A DNA stretch of 64,000 nt from Brachypodium distachyon (Eukaryota; Streptophyta; Magnoliopsida; Poales; Poaceae): positions 51,321,355 through 51,385,354 of the forward strand of contig NC_016131.3 in the NCBI RefSeq assembly GCF_000005505.3. Reading direction: 5' to 3'. Shown here one piece after another: positions 58,001-64,000 of the stretch (the first letter of the stretch is position 1; the number at the start of each line of letters is the position of its first letter). Both the position numbers and the translations under genes were made by a program. The notes beneath the pieces are model-generated. The model did no database searches, had not been told where the DNA came from, and saw only the letters and a program-made list of their open reading frames with translations.

Positions 58001-58174
58001 AAACCCTTTTTATACATCAACCCTATTGGTTTGAAAATCCAAAGGTTACAGGGATGTAAACAAGATCTCTTAAAGCCTTTTTGTGATTCAAAATTTGAAT
58101 TCAAATACGCAATTGTGGCATGCTGCTCATGGATGCAATGCACATGTAAAAGTTTGAAATTTTGGGATGTTACA
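55021..58174 (-). repeat. Element E 5' LTR (3154 bp)
   Basis: Identical to 45655-48806 as far as I can read, except for two extra T at 57722-57734. It contains a GC-rich zone (about 57120-57720), a palindrome (57594-57616) and a TATA box (57468-57474), and should drive transcription of element E. Confidence 0.95.
57468..57474 (-). promoter_or_regulatory. Probable TATA box of element E
   Basis: TATATAA on minus, inside the GC-rich zone about 700 bp from the LTR start (58174). The copy in the 3' LTR is at 48102-48108. It is the best TATA match in that zone; start site not determined. Confidence 0.6.
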
Positions 58175-58179
58175 GTAAG

Positions 58180-58760
58180 TTGTACATATATGGCAATTAC
58201 TTCGAGGCTTGATGCAGGAAACTGAGACAGGGCTAGGGCCTCCACGCGGCGACTGGTTGTCCCGCGTGCATGGAGGCATGGGCAGTGCTTCGGCTATTTA
58301 AAGAGAACAGGGCAAGTGCAACACCAGCAACGGGCAAAAAAACAAGAGATGTCGCAGAGAGGCGATGGTGGTGCATCCCTCTGCGCTTGTCGCTGAGGGT
58401 GTTCCCACCATCGCGGCCCTGCCGCATCTCTTATGGAACGGCACCAGAAATGGCGGTGCAGTGGGCGAGTGGCGTCGCGAAGACGTTGTGGGGGTGCATG
58501 CCTCCGCGCATGCCGCTGGAGGGTGCACGGCCACAGCGTCCTTGCCACGGCTCTCAACGAGGTGCTACAAGTCAAAAGAGAACGGGAAGCTAAGTCTCTC
58601 ATTTTGGGTCCTTGGTTTTTCCCTTTAGTAACGCTGGCTTGCTGAGGTAAGCTCGGTCCCCGTGTTGCCAGAGCGTAGGAAGGACGCTTGTAGGGTGACG
58701 ACGCCCCGCGCATGTGGCGGGCGGTTCCGGCCCGGAGTCTTGCGCGCTGGGGTAGTTAAC
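58180..58760 (+). other. RIRE2-1 3' region or adjoining DNA between E and F
   Basis: Continues across the GTAAG target from 45654. It contains tatttaaag (about 58296) and two loosely similar GC-rich blocks (about 58367-58435 and 58489-58557, each with ggtgcat-cctc-gcgc-t and a ccgc-g-gggtg core). No protein-like frame. Its link to RIRE2-1 is by position only. Confidence 0.4.
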
Positions 58761-61700
58761 TGAAGCGATCCCCCTTCACCAAGGGTTCGATCTCTGTGCT
58801 TACTGTGCTAGTCCCTGGATCGACTCGCTAGCACACACAGTTTCACGATGTAATATCAAGATACAAAGGTCAAAAGTATATTACATCGCATTGATCTAGA
58901 ATTTAGTAGTAACTTACATATTGCATAACCTCATGGGTTATCTCAAAAGAAAATAAAATCTTGCAGCGGAAGGCAGAAGATACAGGAGTCCCATAACAAC
59001 TCCACAGTCGAAACATGTTGGAATGTAAACTCGCAACCCTAACAATTCGTACCTCACTCTTCACCTGGTTCACCTGCAACATTTAAACGTTGCAGCCACT
59101 AGGGGGTCAATACATTGAATGTATTGGCAAGTTCACCAAAGGGTTATAACAGAATCTATCAAGTACATGCAATATTTGGCAAGGTGGGGTTTTGGCTATT
59201 TGCATAAAAGCATCATTGTTCAATCATATCATTTTTAAACAAATAGTTTTAATTCTATTGGACACGGGGTAGAAACACCCATGCTCCTATTAACCTAGGC
59301 ACATTGAGTAGAAACATCAATGCTCCTACCCAGTTCAAACCATTCATTTTATTAGGAAATTGGAATGAGTGAGACTTTTCTTACAGCTCCAATATCTAGT
59401 TGCTCATAATTGTCCGTAACCGGGGACACGGCTAAGTACTTAGTTCGACACTCTCGAGAGGTGGTACACTTTACCCACAAGAAATCGACGTGTTAATCCC
59501 TTGCTGTCCTCCAGGTGGAGTAGCAACGGCATCGATTACAGGAATTTTCAGAACATATTCCCCCAAACCACCTGAGGGACGCGCCCCCACCTACACTGCT
59601 ACATACCGATGTCACCTCGGATCCGGGTTCATATTTCTTACATCCATCCTGGCAGAGCCCATAATACCATGTGGTTGTACTGGAAGCTACTAAACAGGAA
59701 ACTAGTCCAGTCTCTGGTTATTCCGGGTGGCATCCCACATTGTGACGCAGGCGCTCCCCGAATCGCACGGGGAGGCGACCATGGACGCTCCCGAATCACA
59801 CGGAGAGACGACTCAGCGGGCCCCATAGAAATGGACCTAACATCACGACATCCGAAAACTCAAAGCAGCCCACCCAGGACGGTTCATTGAATTACTTGTT
59901 TTGCCATACACTAGGAAAACTATATTTGTAATTCAATAGTATCACATTGTAATAATACCACCCTCGTATATTATCATAGCATAGCATTTTACTACTACGA
60001 TGGCAATTGGTGGTGAAGTCATGGCAAAGGTATCCTATACTAGTAGGATAGATCATAGCTAGCATAGATACAATAATAACCCTGACAATGTAACTAATAA
60101 AATCTAGTGCATAATAAAATAATGGGTTGATGGTCAAAGTGAACTTGCCTGATTAGTGTCTTTGTATTCTTCTTCTTTTCGATACTCACAGTTACCGCAC
60201 TCCGTATAATCTATCGCGAAGAACGAAAAACAATAATAAATGACTATTCGAGAACTCCAAATCATAACTCCAAATAAAGAACCAAAACAATACGAAGTTT
60301 AAATTAAACAGTACCTAACTACTGTTAGGCTATCCTAGGCATAGATCTAAGAGGTAGGAACAAGGCTTGGGTTCTATCAGAGTTGAAACGGTGAAGTCAA
60401 TGTTTGCTAACAGATACAATTTTCTAGGGGTCATGGGTTACTGTAAATTAACTTTGGAAGGTGTACAAAGTGGTCCAGAAATTAGAGTTTGGTGTACTCT
60501 AGTCACTACAGAAAGAATGAACTAGTTTGGAAATATGGATCAACATGTATGGGCTTTGGAACATTGCTAATCAATAAGATAGTGTTAACAGATACAAAGC
60601 TTGGTTGGGCATGGACTAATGTGGCTAAGTCTGGAATTTAAGTCTATAGGAACTGTTATAACTTAGATACTTTGGCTGTTTGGAAAATGGTGCTAAATGA
60701 TAGAACATGAGATGAAAAGTATACTAGTGTATAGTATTAAGATTGCACTTGCTAACCCAACAAGTCTCATCCCAAAAGGATCTACAGAGAAATATCTACT
60801 GGCTTGCAAAGCTGGCTAGTCTGATTCTGACAGATTAAAGATACTAACTTCTACTGAAAATGTACTGGTGCTAATGGCTTCAAAAGACAAAGGACCAATG
60901 GGATAAATTAAACTAGATCTAACAATATTTGAAAAGACACTGGTTTAACCTAAATAGGTGTTGTGAGTCAAAAGATACAGGCTTACAAAACAGGCTAATC
61001 TATAACAAAGTTTCTGTAACTAAAGGCTTAGAATTGGCCAAGTGTGGAAAACTGCTGGAGGTACTATTTTGCAACGACGATGCACTAGTGAAGATAAAAC
61101 ATAATTTGTGCCTAAAGTGAAATAATGTGTAGAACAGGATCTTGTTAATGATCTACAGGAGGTTTGGAAACAAACGGGTCGATGGAACAATCTATAGGAA
61201 TTTCGAAAGGTGGCTAATCCAGAAACAACGTGCTGTGAATAGCAATTTCAAACGATGATGCACTACAGAAGCTCTTGGAGACGGGGTATACAAAGTGATC
61301 TAGTCGATCGGGATAAACGTTATTTAACTATAACAGAAAGAATTGGCTTAATCTAGTCTACGAGTCAACAGATATGAGTCTCTGAAGGTGGCTAATCGGA
61401 ACTGTTCGCTGCTGAAAAGGTTGCAGTTTTCTGCCGCGGCAGAGAATCGGCAGAGGAAGGGGATCTTACCGACAACGTGCGAGGAGGAAGGCAGCGACAG
61501 GAACGGTGTAGATGTGGTGGCCGGGCTTGGGGAGGATGCGAACGTCGAAGAAGGCTGCGTCCTTGTTAGTCCTCGACGGCACGGCGGATGACGGAAACGG
61601 CGGCGACGGAGGTCGATGGTGACGAGGTTTTGTTGGCGCAGACCGGCTGTTCCCTTGGCTTACGGTGGTCTGGCTGGACGTGGTGACGCGGCTTTCGGGG

Positions 61701-63395
61701 TCGAGGGCGTCACTGGACAGCGACGAGCGGAGCCCCGGGCGCGGCGTCGGCATGGGTTCGGGGACGGCGCGGCCAACGGCGTCAAAAGATCACGAAACCT
61801 TGTCACAAAGGTAGGAGATGGTTACGTGAGTGCACCGGTGAAAGGAATCGACGAACCGAGCTTTGGAGCGACCTCACCTTCGAGAACGAAAGCGACGAAC
61901 GACGGAGGAAGAAGGCCACGGCATGCGATCTACGAAGCTCTATAGGAAAAACTCTCCATAGGAAAACGGGGGAGGATGGCCAAAGGTTCGAAGTGACGCG
62001 CTCGGAATCGTCCTTTATAGGCCGAGGAGGGAGATCGGGCATGGATGTCGACGGCCGACATTCGGGGCACCTATTTTGGAAACTGCGATAATTAGAGGAA
62101 ACTTCAAATTGATTTCCTGAATGGATTCCCGGGATGGTGAGGATTGATGGGGTGGTTTCCTTTTGGAGAGAGACGTGCGGAAAGGAAAGAAATTGAAGAA
62201 AGAAAATATGGAAAGAAAGGATTTCTTACGTGCAGAGGAGGAGGAAGCACGAGCTCGTGCTCCTGGCTGGCTGGGGCGTTCGGTGGAGATGGGCCGGCCC
62301 AGTTGGGTCGGTCCATTCTTTTTTTTTTCTTTTTTTTTTCCATTTCTTTTTTTTTATTAATAACTTTTGATTCCTAACTCCAAATAAGTCCAAATAAATT
62401 CCAGAAAATTTATAAATTCAAATTCTCCAAAGTGTGAGCTTTTGGGACTTGAATCCTTTCAAAAATAAAATAAGTAAAAATACTTTTGCTTATATAAATG
62501 TCATTAGAGCTTTATAAGTAATACGTAAAATAGGTTTTGAAATCTATTATGAAACCTTTGTTTCATAAATTAGTTTAAACTCCAATAAACATATTGGGTT
62601 GGCATATTTTGCACTAAAATCCTTCTTTAGCTAAATACCCCATTGGGTTGAACTCGAAAGAAGATCTCATAATAATTATACGGTTCAATAAAATTCCCTA
62701 ATAGCTTATAACACCAAATCTCAAATCATTTAAACCATCGCAGATGTTTCCAACTATATATATATTTGGGAAGTCACGTTATCCCACTCTCAACGACGGA
62801 ATAAATGTTGGAATAACATTTGCACATGAGAATGTCACGTTATCCTCTTCTCGAATATTTGATAGTTTCTTCTCGAAAACAAAATGAACACGCCAAAGCA
62901 AATATCGAGAGAAACATAGGTGAATCATTATATATGTTTTCCAATCATATACTTGGGAAAGTCACATTATTCCCTCTCTTTATCATTTAGATAAATGTTG
63001 GAGAACATTCCTAATTCGATTTAAATATTCCAATGATGCTCTCAAATGGTCATGGCATCCAAATTGGAATCTTAGTGTGTTAATAAATCCTTCAGAAAGA
63101 AAATAGGATTTACTAGATGCGAATAATAGTTCGGCTAGAATCATAATATGCAAATGATTCCAAATAGAATACTTTGTACTTATGTAAATGTCCCAACCAT
63201 GTTGTATAATTTGGATAATCAAATTAATCCACTCTTTTGTTGATTATTCAAACATGGTGTGGAAAAATTTAAATAAGTCCTAAAAATTTCAAATTCTTCG
63301 GAAATTCACAACCAAAATATTTCCGAACCCAATATTTTCAGTAAAATAATTATTTTATTTAACATTCCAGAATTGGAAAATTCTGGGATGTTACA
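58761..63395 (-). mobile_element. Solo LTR F (4635 bp), longer chromovirus subfamily
   Basis: Minus TGTAACATCCC…GATCGCTTCA, flanked by a perfect TTAAC (58756-58760, 63396-63400). The part 58761 to about 60150 resembles the E LTR, but 60150 to about 62280 is different. The 62280-62420 T-rich boundary and the tataaagg TATA (minus, 62013-62019) restore the usual layout. It lacks internal element sequence, so it is a solo LTR. Two degenerate blocks with tttgggaa-gtcac-ttat and ataaatgttgga lie 186 bp apart (about 62767 and 62953). Confidence 0.92.
62013..62019 (-). promoter_or_regulatory. Probable TATA box of solo LTR F
   Basis: TATAAAG on minus, downstream of a GC-rich zone as in B and E. Confidence 0.5.
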
Positions 63396-63400
63396 TTAAC

Positions 63401-64000
63401 CCGCAGGCGGAGTGACTAGCCGCTTGTGGCGACCCAGACCCGTAAGGATCCGGACCTCTGTGTAATCTGTGCGTCGTCGCTCGGTGCTCCGACACCAGGG
63501 GCGTGCGACCACGTCCCCCTTTTAGGTTCGGTAGGGGCGTCTAGGGCGGAGACTCGGTGATCGTCGGCACGGCCGATGAGGCCCTACGGGGCCGTTGAGA
63601 CGAAGTGCTAAGGGTACGCGCTAGTTTAAGAACAGACGCACTCACGTTTTTTACCCAGGTTCGGGTCACCCGGAGGTGTAAAACCCTACGTCCTGCCAGT
63701 CTGAGCTGATATTGATTTTGGATCAAATATTTACAGGTTGCCGGGCAAGCTCCCGGGCTTCCTCTCAGTGTCTAAGTACTCCTTACTGCTCTCTATTGGC
63801 TGTCTACTGGAACCAACTGATTCTCGATCTAACGAGCCAGCGAAGGGAACTTGCGGAACTGCATGACTGTCCAGCTGACTAACTGACCAACTCACTAACC
63901 CCCTTGACCGTTGGCATGGGTCCTCCTTTTATACACAAGGGGATGCCACATGTGCCACGGTGCATGAGCTACAAGTGTCCAACGGGGAGGCATGCAACTC
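63401..64000 (-). other. LTR-like promoter region at the window edge
   Basis: On plus, a TG boundary tgtggcgacccag at about 63426 could be the inner end of a minus-strand LTR (…GGGTCGCCACA). TATAAAA on minus lies at 63927-63933. The stretch ttacccaggttcggg … gtaaaaccctacgtcctg (about 63650-63700) is of a type common in grass gypsy LTRs. The bases left of 63426 do not look like a primer-binding site, so orientation and membership (possibly an LTR tied to RIRE2-1) remain open. Confidence 0.4.

Larger units (their letters stand above)
45655..58174 (-). mobile_element. Element E: complete, apparently young Tekay-type chromovirus (12,520 bp)
   Basis: Minus-strand element with every structural part: 5' LTR 55021-58174, primer-binding site 55007-55018, ORF0 53667-54539, gag-pol 48819-53372, polypurine tract 48807-48822, 3' LTR 45655-48806, and a perfect GTAAG duplication (45650-45654, 58175-58179). 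The two LTRs are 3152 and 3154 bp. Reading them side by side, the only difference I found is a T run of 11 versus 13 (48356-48366, 57722-57734). Both ORFs are uninterrupted and all catalytic residues are present. It inserted into the 3' non-coding region of RIRE2-1. By family knowledge, near-identical LTRs mean a very recent insertion. Confidence 0.96.
4302..58760 (+). mobile_element. RIRE2-1: old Tat/Retand-lineage Ty3/Gypsy element, split by nested insertions
   Basis: Host element of the whole stack. Its own sequence is 4302-5817, 42232-45654 and 58180-58760. The domain order is Gag zinc knuckle, protease, RT, RNase H, archaeal-type RNase H, integrase, then a long non-coding 3' region. RT wording such as CVDFTDLNRACPKDPFPVP and the second RNase H identify the Tat/Retand lineage (RIRE2-like). 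The 5' LTR and most of gag are missing on the left. The RT codons interrupted at 5817 continue in frame at 42232, once the duplicated TCCGG (5813-5817 and 42227-42231) is counted once. The right boundary is uncertain; the 3' LTR may lie beyond 63396. Confidence 0.75.

Noticed and set aside
58294..58713. 139-aa minus-strand frame as a possible antisense gene of RIRE2-1
   Set aside because: No resemblance to the antisense protein of RIRE2-2; cysteine/arginine-rich composition and overlapping open frames on both strands suggest chance.

Overview
This window is repeat-dense DNA from a grass nuclear genome. Nearly every base belongs to a transposable element, mostly Ty3/Gypsy LTR retrotransposons of the two lineages that dominate grass heterochromatin: Tekay/Del chromoviruses (RIRE3/RIRE8-like, with 3-4.6 kb LTRs) and Tat/Retand elements (RIRE2-like, with a second RNase H domain). 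The grass assignment is inference from element types, the En/Spm (CACTA) transposon end, GT-AG introns, a DUF4283-type gene relic and GC-rich LTR promoters. I see no intact host gene, tRNA, rRNA or CRISPR.

Layout, decoded from 5-bp target-site duplications (TSDs) and interrupted reading frames. (1) 1-1456: end of a CACTA transposon on the minus strand, with the start of its transposase. (2) 1863-2813: decayed DUF4283-like gene; 2814-4301: AT-rich DNA with 178-bp repeats that may be a second CACTA relic. (3) From about 4302: an old RIRE2-like element on the plus strand ('RIRE2-1'), lacking its 5' LTR and most of gag. Its reverse transcriptase is split by a 36.4-kb insertion (5818-42226, TSD TCCGG), and pol resumes at 42232.

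(4) The 36.4-kb insertion is chromovirus 'A' (minus strand), itself invaded by solo LTR 'B' (10722-14001, TSD TGAAC) and, inside its 5' LTR, by a second RIRE2-like element ('RIRE2-2', minus, 18351-40686). (5) RIRE2-2 is split by chromovirus 'C' (plus, 23599-37130), and C's first ORF is split by solo LTR 'D' (27327-30656, TSD TGCAC). The stack is therefore five levels deep. (6) The non-coding 3' region of RIRE2-1 holds a complete and apparently very young chromovirus 'E' (45655-58174, minus, TSD GTAAG) with near-identical LTRs and open reading frames. A 4.6-kb solo LTR 'F' follows (58761-63395, TSD TTAAC), and the right edge is an LTR-like promoter region.

How the genes work together: each chromovirus encodes a short upstream ORF of unknown function ('ORF0') followed by a Gag-protease-RT-RNase H-integrase-chromodomain polyprotein. 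Only E keeps both ORFs open. C keeps an open pol but has lost its capsid. The RIRE2-like elements carry gag-pol with an additional archaeal-type RNase H, and RIRE2-2 preserves a tail-to-tail antisense gene with two frame-preserving introns. Stop codons in the old copies are mostly TAG, often where relatives have glutamine, as expected if methylated cytosines decayed. All coordinates and domain calls come from reading the sequence; no database search or alignment was run.
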